A stretch of 64,000 nucleotides of DNA from Scleromitrula shiraiana (GCA_028455995.1 JABELC010000003.1:1550001-1614000), one strand, 5' to 3'; shown: positions 42,779 through 56,709, counted from the stretch's first letter. The notes: generated by a model not told the origin, from the sequence alone. Program-made: numbers and translations.

Positions 42779-45700
42779 TTAATAACCCCAACCTCTGTGC
42801 TCCTCCTCCCTCATAGTCCTCTCATCACGATATTCCTCCTCACCCTCACCCTCCCATTCACCACGCTGACGCTCACGGTCACGGTCACGCTCACCCCATC
42901 CACCCCTCTCCTCACCACTCCCATAACCTCCACCATAACTTTGGTGTCTAGGAGGTTCCTCAAATCTCTCTCGCTCTTCATATCCCCCACCCCCACCATA
43001 ACCTTGCTCTCCATATTCCCCTCCCCGTTGGCCTAGACCATGACTTTGAGCATATCCAGTATACTCATGTCTCGGAGGCGATTCGTAGCCACGTCTCTCG
43101 AAATTCTCTTCACCACCCCATCCGTGTTGACGGGGAGGCTCCTCATATTCTCCACGTCGTTCTTCAAATCTCTCATATTGAGATTCACCACGTCCACCAG
43201 GTGGTACATATTCCTCGGGTATATCCTCATCATCATCGTTGCTGTCACTACCACGACGACTGTGATGCTTCTTCTTATGATGTTTGCCATGCCTCTTACG
43301 TCCACTATCATCGCTATCGCTGTCGGATTTCTCCTCCTTATGATGTCGAGCTTCGTGGTAGTGACGACCGTCGGAAGTTTCACCTTCACGCCAGGTTTCA
43401 GTCTCGACTCTTCCATCAGGACGCTCATAGATTCGCTCATTCGTTTGTTCATATCCTCCACCATAGTTGGGTCTTTGTTCCCTGATTTCTTCAAATCCGG
43501 AACCGTGGTTTCCTTGTTGATCGTATTGCTGATACTCGGTTCGTCTTCCTCCTCCAGGAAGTTGTTCCACCGAGTATTCAGCTTGCGCGTAGCGATTGCC
43601 CGAGTGGCCAACCTCGGTGTAACTCTGCTCGTAATTGCCTTGGGAATTGTACCCTGATGAGGAGTACGCTTCTTCTTTGCCTTCACCAAGAATACCTGAT
43701 AGAAGGCTTTCACCTACACCTCCAGCAAGAGCGCCAACAAGACCGCCTAGCGCACCACCACCAACTGCTTCTTCAGCGAATTTGCCAAACTCATTGGAGC
43801 CTTGTCCACCGAAACCTCCAGACCCTCCATTTCCGCCTATGGCTGAGGCGAGACCACCCATAACTGCATTGGTTGCTGGGTTTGAAGACATATTTGGACC
43901 AGATTTGGCCATTCCTAAAGGTTTTCCACAGCCATGCCCCGTATCATGAACACCTTCAAGATGGTTCTCACCATTCTCAACACCTTCTCTGCTCAACTTT
44001 CTTCGGTACTCTTCTTGCTCGCCTTGATCTTTGTTGTGCCACCATTCCTCTACCACTCTGAACATTTGTTGACGGCCATCGGAGGCACCATCATCACCAT
44101 AGTTTCGGAGAGCAGGATGGTGGAAAACACCATGGACGATACGATCGATCGTTCGTTCAGGATCAATGCGTTCATCATCCCAGCAAGCCATAAGTTGTGG
44201 AACAACCCATTTAAGAACCTGAGAAGCGACCTTACCAGCAGCCTCGTTAAGAATCTATGAATATTGTCAGTTTATATCAAATGATGTATAATTATAAAAT
44301 AAGATGATCCGCTTCAAGGACCAACATAACCCAAGATGATATTAAAGCGAATGTCCCACATGACATGAGTACTTAAAGAAAGCGTCAACTTACATTAGAG
44401 AAATGGTCTTTTGAAAGCATAGAGTGGGTAGGATCAGTTGAGTAATCATCATTGAAGACGATCAACTGCTTATCCTTACTACTCTGAATGATCTCAGAAG
44501 AACCCTCGTTCAGCTCAGTCTTAATTTGGCTGATGATAGGAAGAACAAAAGGAGCAAGGAGGGAGAAAACGAAAATGTTGATTTGATCCTCGATATTCTC
44601 GATGAGTTCTGGTAGAACCGGGATCTTCTCTATGGCTTCTCGGATATTCTGCATAACCTCATCGTGCCATTGAATAATTGGGTAGATCTCCTTGGCGACT
44701 TGTTGCATTTGACGAGTGAACTCCTCTGGTTCTCTTGGTGAAACAGTCATGTGCGACATCTGAGCAGCGGTGGCATTGGCTTGAAGTTCATCCGCTTTGC
44801 CAGCTTGGTCACCACCGAAGAGTCCCGATGGTAGCTTGTTCAAGAGTTCCTTTAGCATACTACTGTTGTTACCTTGACTTCCGTTTTGCATGGTTCCTTC
44901 AAGTTCTTGGATCTCACTCTGAGTTGCCTTGTCGTCGAACTCACCCATAACTGAATGGAGAAAGTCGACACCACCAAAAGTACCAGTGATGATAGGATAG
45001 ACCGGGTGTTGGGCACCTTCAAGACGGATCTGTGTACGTCTTCCAACATGGGGAAAGACATCACGTTCTCCCATCTCGATGAGGGCAAGCTCGGTATAGT
45101 TACTATGGGCAGAGAAATCCTCCAAGCAATGTAAACCAGTTCCCAATAAACGGAGTGCCTCATATAATTCGTCCTTATTTCTGCTTCGACCATATGATCT
45201 TCCAAGTCGAATAGATTCACGGAAGAGCTTTCTGACGTGCAGAGCAGATGTCATGCATCCAGCGCGTTCATTTGCGATGTAGTTCTTAAGTCCCGTGTGT
45301 GGATCGATAGCAAGCTCAACTTGCTCATCTACGGGACCACGAAGTCTATGATCGTATTGCGAGGCATCAAGATTATCGGCATAATCCTTGGGGTTATCAA
45401 TGTGGTCTTCTGGTCGGTAGCAGCCCAACCTAGCAGCGGTGACCTCAAATTCTCTTGTGCCATAGCCAAAAGTCATAAATCCAAGAACCCATAAGAGAAT
45501 GCGAATAGCTTCAGCAGAGACGTATTTAACGGTACCGACATCGATTGCTTGAGCTACAAAACAAAATGCGTGTTAAAAGAATCTATGATATAAAAGAATA
45601 CACATCCTTTGGCTGGTGAGAGTATACATACAATAATCTCTGAGCCAATTTCCAAAATAAACTCTCGCAACCATCATTTTATCAAACTTCTTCCCACCAG

Positions 45701-45939
45701 CCGCCCTCGACATGACAAGCGTAAGTAAAGTATCTTCAATATCTCCATGTCTCCCTGTAATTTATAATCAGTATTTCTTTCTTTTCCCCATTGTCATCGG
45801 TAGCAAAGAACCCACAGTTAAATCCTTCAACTTTTGAAATTGAAGCGATATTTCCAGCACCAAATGCATGAGCAGGATGTGCCAAAAGTAATAAAACTGC
45901 AAAGGAAAGAAGCAGCGTCGAGCTACTTATTGAAAGCAT
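42779..45939 (-). CDS. het-C: Het-C-type heterokaryon incompatibility protein
   Basis: Four exons: 45939-45816, 45754-45632, 45553-44394 and 44254-42779, 960 residues. The start MLSISSSTLLLSFAVLLLLAHPAHAFGAGN is a signal peptide, cleaved near the Ala-Phe bond. The Het-C core follows: RHGDIEDTLL and RAAGGKKFDKMMVARVYFGNWLRDYSQAIDVG across exons 2-3, FGYGTREFEVTA, YRPEDHIDNPKDYADN, CLEDFSAHSNYTELAL. From about residue 540 a long low-complexity tail is Gly-, Ser-, Glu- and Arg-rich, with a histidine/lysine patch (RHGKHHKKKHHSRRG) and repeated Tyr/Gly/Arg motifs. In Neurospora the locus controls vegetative incompatibility with partner factors; whether this allele takes part in recognition is not readable. 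All introns join in phase. Confidence 0.92.
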
Positions 45940-48121
45940 AATTGCGATAGATAGATTGTGTTGAGAAAGAATGAATGAAAAGTTATGTTGTTAAAAGTTA
46001 TGGAGGGGTAATAACTGTAACTCGGAGGGGGGCAGAAGGAATACCTAAGAAATAAATGCGAATGGGGAGGAGATTAGTGGGCCAACAAGCTGTCAGAGGG
46101 GATCAATTTATGTGTAGCAAAGGATTTTCAGATTTTCAGAGATATAATCTAATGCCAAGACAGAACTCTTTCGAAGCATTGGTGGGGTTTGAATATTCTG
46201 ATACGATATTCACTGTTCGCCAAGCCCAAATGTGCTTTGAACCAGTTATAATAATAATTATTACTATTATTATAATACTTTGAAAGTTGATGAGCAAAAG
46301 AAATTGCTGTTTTTGATATCTTGGAGGATGAAAACTTGTCAAATTAATGAGATATTTTTGTATGTTTGTATTTTTGTATATTTGTATGTTTGCCCCAACT
46401 GGAATAGCTGAGAAAATAGAAATGCGTAGCAATTTGAATCTCTTACAGCTAAGCTAGTAATTATAAGTGAAAGGGTTGTAGCAATCTCACACTGATCAAT
46501 ATAACCACTGCCCTGAGTATGTTAGCCCTGGAGGTGGTTGATGGTAAATTATGATGGTAGGTGAACTTGGAAGAATTTTGAGTGTTTTAAAGTGTTTTAA
46601 GAAGTCCAAGATTAGTATCAAGGTTAGTACCGAGGTTAGTAGTACCAAGGTTTTATTAGTATGCTTTACAAGGTAGGAAATTAAATACAGAATTTAAGCC
46701 TACAAATTCGGGGGTTTATATAGGAGTTCCGCGGTTACAGAGTTAGATTAATATTAATATCAATATTAATATTAATACTACGGCCGTGAACTTTGGTTAC
46801 AACTATCTTAATATTCTATAAAACTATCGAAATACCAAAGTTCTTAGAATTCGGTGTTATCTTCAGGTGGTCGGGGTTAATCTCGAGAGGTAAAAAAAAA
46901 ACATAGATTCTAATATGGTACAGAGAGACTTTGAGAAAGATTGCTTAGAACCCTTCCAGTACAGGATACATACTTACTATATGCATAGAAAATGTTAGAA
47001 CTAAATGTTAGAAGTCCTAGAGAGGAGTGCTTGAAGATATTCTTATTATCATATTCTATCACTTTCAGTATTGATGGCTTTAAACTTTGAGATGTTTGCA
47101 CGTTCAGTATTAATAAGGTGTAAAAAGAAAAAAAAAAAAAAAAAAAAAACCCCCCCATACGATACCATAGAACTATTTTCGATTCCTAGCTTGTTGGAAA
47201 ATATAGATTCTAGATGGATTTTAAACCAACACCAACACCAACACCAATAGAACTACGCTCCAGCTGCTGATGTCCATTGTCCACTCACTGTTGCACAGCC
47301 CGTGATAGCCGTAACCCAGCTTACCCTTACTGCACTGGAGTTAGGCCCGGTGACTTCCTAGATTCTTTCCTTATTTAGAAATCTTGGGGAGAGGATATAG
47401 AGCCTAGTAATCTTTGGAGCCAACAGAACCGGACAGAATGGAAGTAACCTTGGAAAACTACCCATAATACTGATAATACTCATAATATCCATAATCCTCA
47501 TAATACTCATAATACCCATAATACCCATAATGCTCATAATACCCCCCAAATCTTCCATCTTGCATACCTTACCTACTATGGTATCATGTTGGTACTTGTA
47601 GGTAGCTCCAGGCTGGAGGCTGGAGGCTGAGAGTAGAAGAGTGATAATATCCACATACTGTAGTAATGGTGCCCTCCCTAGAATTGCCCAGGTGGAATCA
47701 AAATTGCTAGAATATTTATTTATCTTTTCTTTAGATCTCAACCTTAGAAGCCCTGGACTTTCGAATAGGTTGGCCTGAATCACTTGAAATCTTCTAAGGT
47801 TCAAGGGTTCAAAGGTTCAAAGATTCAAAGATTCAAACGGACAGATGTAATGTCTCTGGATAAAGTAAAGAAAACCTTCGCTCTTAGTTTACACTGAAGA
47901 TTCGTGTATCTTGTGGTATGGTTGTTAATAGATCATTAAAGGAAACATTTTCCTTTCAGCTGAACACGCAAGTAAATTTTGAATCTCAGAGATAAGAGGA
48001 TTATATTCTTCTTTGATCTGCTGAGAAGCCTGAGATGTACGAACAGTAGTACTGAAAATTGAATACAAAATGGCGCATCCACAACAAAAATATAATACCC
48101 TACCAAACTTTTTACTTATTA

Positions 48122-48156
<35 letters not shown>

Positions 48157-48760
48157 TACTACACCCACAGTAGTTCTTAAGAAAGAAAAAAAAAAGGAAT
48201 GAAAATTTAATTCTGATCACCCCACACCCCCCCCTTCCACCCCCCCCCCCCCCAAACTTGGAAAGTAACTAACTACCTTTTACCCTTTACTCTCTACCCG
48301 TTACCCTTTACCCTTTACCCTACCACCACCCACTTGCCCACTTGCCCACCTGCCCACCTTTCACTACCACCACCACCCACCAACAGTGAACCTAGGCACT
48401 TTTCGTACTTTTTTTCTTAGAACTACTTTTTTAACGAGAGAGAGAGAGAGAGAGAAAGGAAAAAAAAAATTGATGTGTGCAAATAATAAAATTAATACAC
48501 CAAAGGTTAATAACACCCCAGGCGCTTCGTTCAGTGAGTGATTCCAACACACTTAAAAGGAGCTACCACCCACCCCCCCCCCCTTCTAAATCAACCTTCT
48601 GAAAATTCAAAAATACTCTATTCTTTGGGCTTCTTTTTCAGCGACGACAACCTGCAAAAAGCCTACAATACCAACACCAACACCAACAACAATAACAATA
48701 ACAACAACAACAACAAAGCCAACATCAGCATAATAAAAAATAATAAAATAATTATCAATA
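45940..48760. other. 2.8-kb divergent spacer, repeat-rich
   Basis: Between Het-C (minus) and the HMG-box gene (plus). It holds an A-run followed by a C-run (about 47129-47156), CATAATA-type repeats at about 47463-47535, a TTA array at 48117-48159, C-runs at 48229-48254, CCCTTTA-type repeats near 48280-48320 and a GA array at 48436-48456. No supported gene. Confidence 0.55.
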
Positions 48761-50257
48761 ATGGCGCGTCCAAAGAAGGATGATAATAAACCAAAGGAAG
48801 GTGCAACACTTTCAATTGACGTTGCAAGCTTCGTTAGGCAAAGAGATACTGTAAGTTACAAACCTTTTCTTACTCTTTTATTTGAAAATTTTCAATCAAC
48901 ATTCCTCCCTTTTTGTTGTCAACATCAACATTCTTCAACATCTGAATCAATATCCCTTCCTTCGACGCCATTCCCCGCCATCACCAATTCTTGACAAGAT
49001 GTCATCATCATCATCATCAAGTATCTTTCAACCAGCGCAACTTCTATCCATTGAGATATATTGCAATCAGATTTCAAATATTCACGCGATTTTATTGCGC
49101 GTATTTTCATCTTGGAAATCTATACATTGAAAGCTATCTCTTTATCACACGCGTGAGAGGAACATTGTTTACTTTTTTTTCTTATCTTGGCATATACAAT
49201 GGGCACCCCGCCAAATCGTCCAGGGATACTGGATTTGAATTTGTACCTTTATGAACAAGCACTAATGTGGTCAAAGTTTGTTACTGGTCTCGCGACTTTA
49301 CAGGAAGCCATACAAAATGTCTCGTCCGCTTACATCAAACACACCAATGCCGTCCTCGGAGAACATGGAGTAGGATTCGATATCAACTCTGCTCTTTCGA
49401 AACTCGACGATAATCCTTTACTTACCAGTCTTGGTGCTCTTCAACGCGCTACCAGTCCTCCAAGATTGGCCCAAGAGACAGCTCCAGATAAGAAGGAAAG
49501 AAAGAAGAGACAACATGATCCTAATGCGCCAAAACGTCCTCTTACTCCATTCTTCCTCTACATGCAAACTGCTCGTCCTATCATTGCAAAAGATCTTGGT
49601 GATGTTCCCAAGGGAGTCGTTTCAAATGAAGGTACCAAGCGATGGACTGATATGGCTGCTAAAGATAAAGCTGTAAGTAATTCATCCTCGACGCGTCTTT
49701 CATGTAATACTAACATATATCAATAGCTTTGGCAAGACGCATACAAAGACAACCTCCGTCTTTACAATGCGCGCATGCACTCATATAAAAAGGGCAATCA
49801 AGCCGCCAAAGAGATGACCGATGAAGAAGCAGTTGCCTACGCAGACGATAACAACATTGGAGCCGACGCATCAGCCGATGCTCAACTCGTCGGAGAAGCC
49901 ACAGCTGAGGTCCCCGCCGCCGTCGAAGAAGACGAAGACGCAGAAGGCGAAGCCGAAGTAGAACCCGAAGCGGAAGCCGAAGTCGAAAAGTCCCCAACCC
50001 CCGCACCCAAAACCCCCAAACCCAAAGGACGAAAATCAAAGGGCACAATCGCTAAATCAACCCCCGCTGAAGATTTACCCGCTCCTTCTTCCGCTAGTAT
50101 CGTTCCTCCTCAGAAGGAAGCTAGTCCGGCGAGAAAGAGGAAGAGATCGGCTAAGAAGGGAACTGAGGATGCTATCGCGGAGGAAGAAGCTGCTGCGGTT
50201 GAAACACCTAAATCTGCTCCTAAGCAGAGGAAGAAGAAGTCAAAGACTGATGCTTAG
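48761..50257 (+). CDS. HMG-box chromatin protein
   Basis: Exons 48761-48850, 49277-49672 and 49727-50257 give 338 residues, all phase 0. The first intron is long (426 bp) for this genome; its acceptor at 49275-49276 gives RQRDT|FVTGLATLQEAI. The HMG box is at about residues 112-184: DPNAPKRPLTPFFLYMQ, KRWTDMAAKDKALWQDAYKDN. An N-terminal helical region precedes it. After it comes an acidic tract (about residues 215-255, Glu/Asp/Ala) and a Lys/Pro-rich basic tail with AT-hook-like PKGRKSKG and ARKRKRSAKK. The layout suits an abundant nuclear DNA-bending protein; relatives are known in chromatin and, in some fungi, in mitochondrial DNA packaging. No mitochondrial presequence is evident here. 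Confidence 0.87.
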
Positions 50258-52105
50258 TTTAAATGGAAATTAGTGATTAATGGAAGATATGTGAGGAGAA
50301 GAATAGGAGCAGAATTGATATATCTTCGTGCTTGAGGCATGAGTAGCGTTTTTTGTTCGTTGTTTCATACTTGAGCCTTGGTTTTCTTTCTCTTTCTCTT
50401 GCTACTCTACTCTACTTTTCTTCACTTCCTTGGTTGGGTGTTTATGTGAAAAGGAATGAAGGAAGGAAGGAAAGAAAGAAAGGAAAGGGAAGGAAACACG
50501 TGTTCCCATACTCGTGATTCGATGACCTTTAATTTCATCTCTCTCCCTCTCATTCTTTTCTCACTCTCTGGAACTGGTCTGTGTATGTCTTCTGGATTGT
50601 TTACTTGCTTTTGAGCTAGCCTGATCTATGAAAGATGAATATTTAAATGGTCTTGGTCGTTTTTGAAACATATCGCTTGGGTGGATGCTTTGGTTTACTT
50701 GCTTACTTGCTTGCTTGCTTCCTAGCGAGCTTCGTGGATTTGGAGAATTAGAATCACGGAAAGAAAGCGTGGATTACATGGTTGTTACTTGTTGCTTGCT
50801 GCTTACTTGCTTGCTTGATTGATTAAGCTTTTGTTACATATCTCATATTTCATATCTCATATCGCATATCGCAAATGCATGGCGACATGGATGATGATCG
50901 GATGGTATGTTCATGACGAAAGGGAAGGGAAGGGAAGGGAAGGGAAAGCAAGGGAAGTGAAGGGAATGGAGAGCTCTGATATGATCTGACATGATAGAAA
51001 AGGAAAGGAATGAAATATTTTATTCATGAACTTATATATGCTTTTGATCTGATTGATTGTGATGACTGACATGTTTTTTATGAGTTTTGTTTTGTGGGGA
51101 TTTTTGATAATGGTAATGTTCATTGTGAATATTGTTTATCTTTGTTTTCTGGCTTTCTCTCTTCTTATGCTATCTTATGCTATCTCATGTCCTACCTTCC
51201 CTTTACCGTCTTTTTATACAGACGATCATCGATAGATAAATAAACGAACAAACAAAAGGCAGAAGAGGAAGAAGATGAAGAAGAGGAAGAAAAGAAGAAA
51301 AAAGATATAGATAGACAATGAATCGCCCACCCACACACTCACTCACTCACTCACTCACTAACTCAAGCTAACTAACTAACTAACTAAGTTATCTAGTAGA
51401 TATAACTAGTAATCCAATTTAATCCAATCTAATCCAATCTAATCCAATCTAATCCAATCTAATATAATATATTCATATATATCACACACTAAACATGACA
51501 TGTCTTCGTTCAACGGATTCTAAACGGGATATTGAATTTGTTTTTTTTTTTGGTATTGGTGTTGGTATTGGTTTTGAGGGCTAGTTTTGAGGGGTGGATA
51601 TGAGGGGTGGATGTATTATATTTGATTTGATTTTGATTTTGATTTTGATTGTATTTTGATTTTGATTTTGATTGTATTTTGATTGTATTTAATGGCTATT
51701 TGGTTGGGTTATCTATTTATTATATCTAGTTATTGTTCACATATAGATAGTTTTCAACTAGGTATTAAATACGACATCATGATGCTAGTGGAAAGGAGGG
51801 TAGATCAATAGATATAGATATATATATATATATATATATCTACGGGTACATTTTTCTATTATATGTCGTGGTTTGCTTGTTATTAGTATGGTGTTTATAT
51901 ATCTATCTATACATATATAAATAAATAAACAGCAATGATTAATATATGATTCTCGCCACTAGCATCTAAATTATATTCTTCTTGCTCCTCCCCCTCCCCC
52001 CCTAGCTTGGGGCCTCGACTCGTATATTAATATTTATTAGGGGTGATCTTCTCGGTCTCGGGTAAACTCTACATATATACATATATACATACATATATAC
52101 ATACA

Positions 52106-52137
<32 letters not shown>

Positions 52138-54860
52138 CATATATACATACATATCGAACGGACCTAGTGAACCGAGGGTCACAAAATTCATGTCCAGGTC
52201 TATTATTCATGGACGGAGGAGTTGGAGGTGCGATGTGGAGGATTATGGTTATGGATTCATGCTGTATTTATGGATGTATGTATGTATGTATATATGCACA
52301 GAAACATCAACAGCCTGTAGGATTCAGCTCTCTGATATCTAGGGCCATCCATATCTAACGGACTAGCTACTAGCTGCTAGCTGCTAACTGCTAGCTGCAT
52401 GCATGGTATATATTTCTGGTTAGATTTACACTTGAATATTGGATACAATGTGTGTATGCGCCATTCTATCATATCATATTATATCATATCATATCATAGT
52501 ATAGTATATCATGTTAAATAGGAATTATCATTTTGAATTTCTTTATATATCTCTTTCCCTTCTTCTGGCTAGATGTGATTGTGTGTAGCTTGTGTTTATT
52601 CACTCACCCATTCATTCATTCATTTATTTATTTATTTCATTGGTGTCTGTTTGGTTTCCTTTTCTTACTCTATACTTGTTAATTCTAAGAGTGATTGTGG
52701 TTTGATCTGCTATATTGATGAGACTGAATGTATGTATGTATGTATGTATGTATATTAGAGATAAGAAGAAAGAAGTGGGAATATCTCGATATTGAATTTC
52801 GAGTTCTAGAAAATTTGTCCACATATATATATATATATATATATATCTGCCCCATCTAGTCAGACAAACAGCTCAGGTAACCGTTTTATTTCACATTCGT
52901 CAATCAAGACATTATATCTGATTCTATCTAATGCTGTTAGTTAATTCGTTTTGAAATATATGTAAATACTATATCAAACGAGGAATAGATTTCCAGGAAG
53001 CTTTTGAGTGGATTAATGTTGAGTAAAGATTTCTGATCTTGATCATTCGCCTTGATATCGTCTGGAGCGGGATGGAGACTCAAATTCTCGGGTGTGGTTA
53101 GGAGTGGATTTCCTGGAGAAATGGGTTTGATATACGTGGTTCTCTTCTGGAAGAAAGGAGAGCTGGAAGGAAATTTGTAGATGTTATATGAATGTTGTAT
53201 TTGTTATATGTTCAAGGAATTTATAGCAAAGTGCGATGCTATCATGTGGTGGATTGTACTATGCCTGTGGATTCTAATCTTCTATTCTTCGTAACTGAGA
53301 TAATGAATAGAATGGGTCCCCGATATCAAACATACCAAGCCTGCATGAATTACAGTATATGCATTTTAGATGGTGAGCTCGTTGCCGAGGTAGAAAAACC
53401 CGGATTTATGTAAATGTGCAGAGTGGAGAGGTTGATAGCACTGTCCTTGGCTGGGAAAGGTGGTAACCCCTGAGAGTGAGGTAGCTTGAACTTGAAGATT
53501 ATATTGACTCAGTAGGTTGACTGACGAGAGAAAAAAAATAAGTAATGGTTCAGGACTTTAGTGTTCGAGCATAACTCTGTCTATATGGCTGAATATGGTA
53601 CTGAAACGAGTAGAAGGTAGGATATAACTTGTTGTAGATGAGTGCATTTGTAGAAGTGGGATCGCTGTGTAACTTCGATTTATAGGAAAGATAGAAAGTC
53701 CAATGAGATATATGAGCATTGGTATGGGAGTATTACCGGTACTTTTTATTCAGAGGTATAGATGGAGAAGCCGAGAGTGGGCAAAAAGGATAGACAAGCC
53801 ATCGAAGGGTGTTAATATATCTTAATTTTAAGCTTATAATATAAGATATGCAACTAATTTCTATTTAGGGAAATCCAGTTAAACCCCTAAAATCTAGCTT
53901 TTATAATGATTTATCTTCATTCTAACATTCCCTGAGTTTGGTTACAAACTTGTAGATACAAATAACTCAATCATATTCCGTGTATGGTGTAGTATGGTAT
54001 TTTATAGTAGAACTGCCTTCTACAGCTTTAGCCGACTTAGCTTAGCTCTTATTTCCTCTAATGAAAGGGGGGAGATATTTAGAAAGAAAACTATTCTGGG
54101 GCGTATAGAGATGTTCTAACACTTTTAGAGATAGTTTGATGGGATGAATATTGATTGCTTGGAATTATGAGATATTATTTGAAGTGATATATCTAATCGA
54201 TGATGAAGATATATGCGAAATATAATCAATTAGCTTTACTAGCAGAACCATAGGTCTTATTCCACTGTAGTTTATTAAAACAGGTGAAAATTAGAGCTAC
54301 AGATAGTAAGACCTTGTAGGAATATAGGAATATGTCGAATTAAATTTTACCAATGAAATGGGACAACTTGTGGGTGATTGAACTATTTCAAAGTAGAGAA
54401 ATACTCATAACTTGGATACGGTAATATAGGGATTGCTTTGCAACTTATGCTAATGGCTACCAAACACACCAAACAAACAAACCCAACCTCCAGGGTTGCC
54501 GTTCCACCAACCATTTTCAATCCGCAAGGCTGCATAAACACTAACACGAAACAAGTTAAAGCCCCCCCCATATAACCCCTCTTACCTCAAAAAACCTATT
54601 ACCCCCAAATTCAATCAATAAATCTTACATGTGACAGATCAAATATCACAACCAAACCCCTCAATAAATATCCCAACGAAGAAGGAAGAAAGCATTTAAT
54701 ACATATCAACAACTATTACACATAACGAACAAGTGCCGATATAATACAACAATGTATTCAAGCTCGCCTCCAATTCGGATATAAAAAAGGAAAAGGAATC
54801 TAAGATATCCATCAAAAACTACTCGATTGAAATTGAATTCGGAATCAGAATCACATCAAA
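50258..54860. other. 4.6-kb gene-free spacer with many microsatellites
   Basis: Contains GGAAG/AAGGG units (about 50461-50495 and 50920-50945), CTCA and CTAA units (51335-51390), decamer AATCCAATCT units (51413-51463), ATTTTG units (51625-51695), (TA)n (51815-51838, 52824-52847), CATA units (52078-52152), GTAT units (52727-52754) and TATCA units (about 52468-52500). The part 52850-54860 has ordinary composition but no supported gene. Confidence 0.55.
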
Positions 54861-55378
54861 ATGTCCACATCACCAACCCGTGAATCATCCACCAATGCCA
54901 ATTCTTCCAATGGCGCGAATCCAGAGGAGAAACCAAGATTATCGGAAAATGAGAAGAAGGCTAATCATATCGCATCTGGTATATTCTATCCTTTCCTTCC
55001 CCTCCTTTCCTTTCTCCCCAATTCTCCCTCCTTCCCTTAAACCAACATTATCTTTTGCTCCACCGTACCCCCCAGGCAAATCCAATCCAATCCAATCCAA
55101 ACATCTAACAAACGAACCACCCACCCACAGAACAAAAGCGCCGCCTAGCAATCCGCGAGGGATTCGATCGACTCGCAGAACTAGTACCAGGACTAGAGGG
55201 CCAAGGAAGAAGTGAAAGCGTGGTGTTGAAGAAAACGGTGGATTATATACGGGTGCAGTTGGAGGAGAGGAGGAGGTTGGTGGGGGAGGCGGAGGGGCTG
55301 GGGGTTGTGATTGAGGAGGAGGGGAATGGGGGTGCAGAGGGCGTTGGCAGGGAGAGTGGGAATGGAAATGGGAATTAG
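54861..55378 (+). CDS. Small bHLH transcription factor (INO4-like)
   Basis: Exons 54861-54978 and 55131-55378 (152-bp intron, GTATAT...ACAG, phase 1) give 121 residues. The splice falls inside the basic region and creates NHIASEQKRRLAIREGFDRL, with His, Glu and Arg at the E-box-contacting positions. The loop PGLEGQGRSESVV and helix 2 (LKKTVDYIRVQLEERRRL) complete the bHLH, about residues 34-90. The rest is a Gly/Glu-rich tail. Size and sequence pattern resemble yeast Ino4, which heterodimerises to control phospholipid genes, but a role in lipid control here is inference. Without the intron neither half makes a domain, which confirms the splice. Confidence 0.85.
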
Positions 55379-56479
55379 GGGGTATGCGGTGAAATTGGGC
55401 AGAGGGGTTTCGGATTAATCTTTTGTTGGGGAGGGGTGTGCTTTGATTTGGCTTGGTGTGATGGGTTTATGGGTTAATGAATGAATATGTTCTGCTCGGA
55501 AGAGAATCGGGATTTGGGATTTGGGAATGATTTAGTTGGCGTTGACGGCGTGGGATATTAGCATGTGTTTGGAGTTTTGGGATCGAGGAAAGGTAAAAAT
55601 CGTGGCAACCTAGGGACTTGAATATTACAATTTCAATATTTACTATATGAACTCATGGATAGTTGAATGAATTCGATTCTTAATTACTCCCTTCTTTTCA
55701 ACGAAAACAAGAGCACGAATTCCATTATTCTTTGGCCGATTACTGAAAGTTGGGAATGAGCTTGGTTTATTGGTTTGGTTTGGTTTGGTTTACTTGATAT
55801 AACTGATATAATCTTCTTTTGAAACTGTTGCAATAAATAGAGTCGCAGGTGCGTTTGCTACGGATTTTATGCCACATAAAGTATGGAGGTAATGAATGCG
55901 GTTCTAGATCTGAGAGGTGTAGAGGTGTATAGATTTTGGACGCAGGAGTTTCTGGTCTTTAACATAGAATTGAATTGTAAGATATGGGGATGGGGATGGT
56001 AATGATGAATGCGTACGGTATTTAGCTCGCTAATCGTGGAATTGCCGATAGTATAGTAGAGCATACGTTGATGATTAGGGGCGTGAATGAGGGTAGAGTA
56101 GCAGTAGAAAGTTTAGGAAGGTTGAGGATTGGGTTTTCATTCCGTTTTGGCTGGAGGTGGATATGAGAAGTTGTTTCGTTGATATCCGAATAAATGGTCT
56201 ACGCCAAATCCCCTATGTCGGAAAAGTTTCCGGGGCTATTGTGTTTATCGAGGAGCAGGATATCCATCTTAACTGGTACTTTTACTTTTGCTTCCTCCTA
56301 ACTACCCGTGACGTATTATATAACCTTATCTTTCTCCAATCCCATCAGCCACTCTTAACCAATGTTTGAAACGCGTATTGATCAGGGGATAGAAGTACGG
56401 CTCTATCGTATGGGATTTATATCTTTGAAGGAGGCTCCATTTCGGTACTTCCGATCTTAATTTTGGCGATGGCGCGAGC
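55379..56479. other. Spacer downstream of the bHLH gene
   Basis: No supported gene. TTGGT units near 55770-55790 are the only repeat of note. Confidence 0.45.
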
Positions 56480-56709
56480 CCACTGCTGAACCAGACACAC
56501 TGGTCAATCGGGCAATCTAACCTAATCAGGGAAAGGCATTATATATAAGTACTGATTTAAAATTTATAGGCCTTATTATACATTGTAATCATAGGCTTCA
56601 ATAGTGATCAACGCCCTAGTATTATAAAGTATTGATAAGTTTTATAGTGGTTGATTGCTCAATTAGGTTAGACTTGTTCGGTTGATCAGTGTGTCCTGTT
56701 CAGCAGTGG
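56480..56709. mobile_element. MITE-like element with about 48-bp terminal inverted repeats
   Basis: The ends at 56480 (CCACTGCTGAAC) and 56709 (its reverse complement) are perfect for 12 bp. The inverted similarity continues with blocks GACACACTG and TCTAACCTAAT, with about six mismatches and one gap over roughly 48 positions. The 130-bp interior is AT-rich and non-coding. This is the structure of a short non-autonomous DNA transposon. I could not define a clear target-site duplication, so the exact borders may differ by a few bases. Confidence 0.7.

Noticed and set aside
43040..43657. 205-codon hydrophobic plus-strand frame
   Set aside because: It is the antisense of the Het-C tail; composition is an artefact of the Gly/Arg/Glu-rich gene on the other strand.
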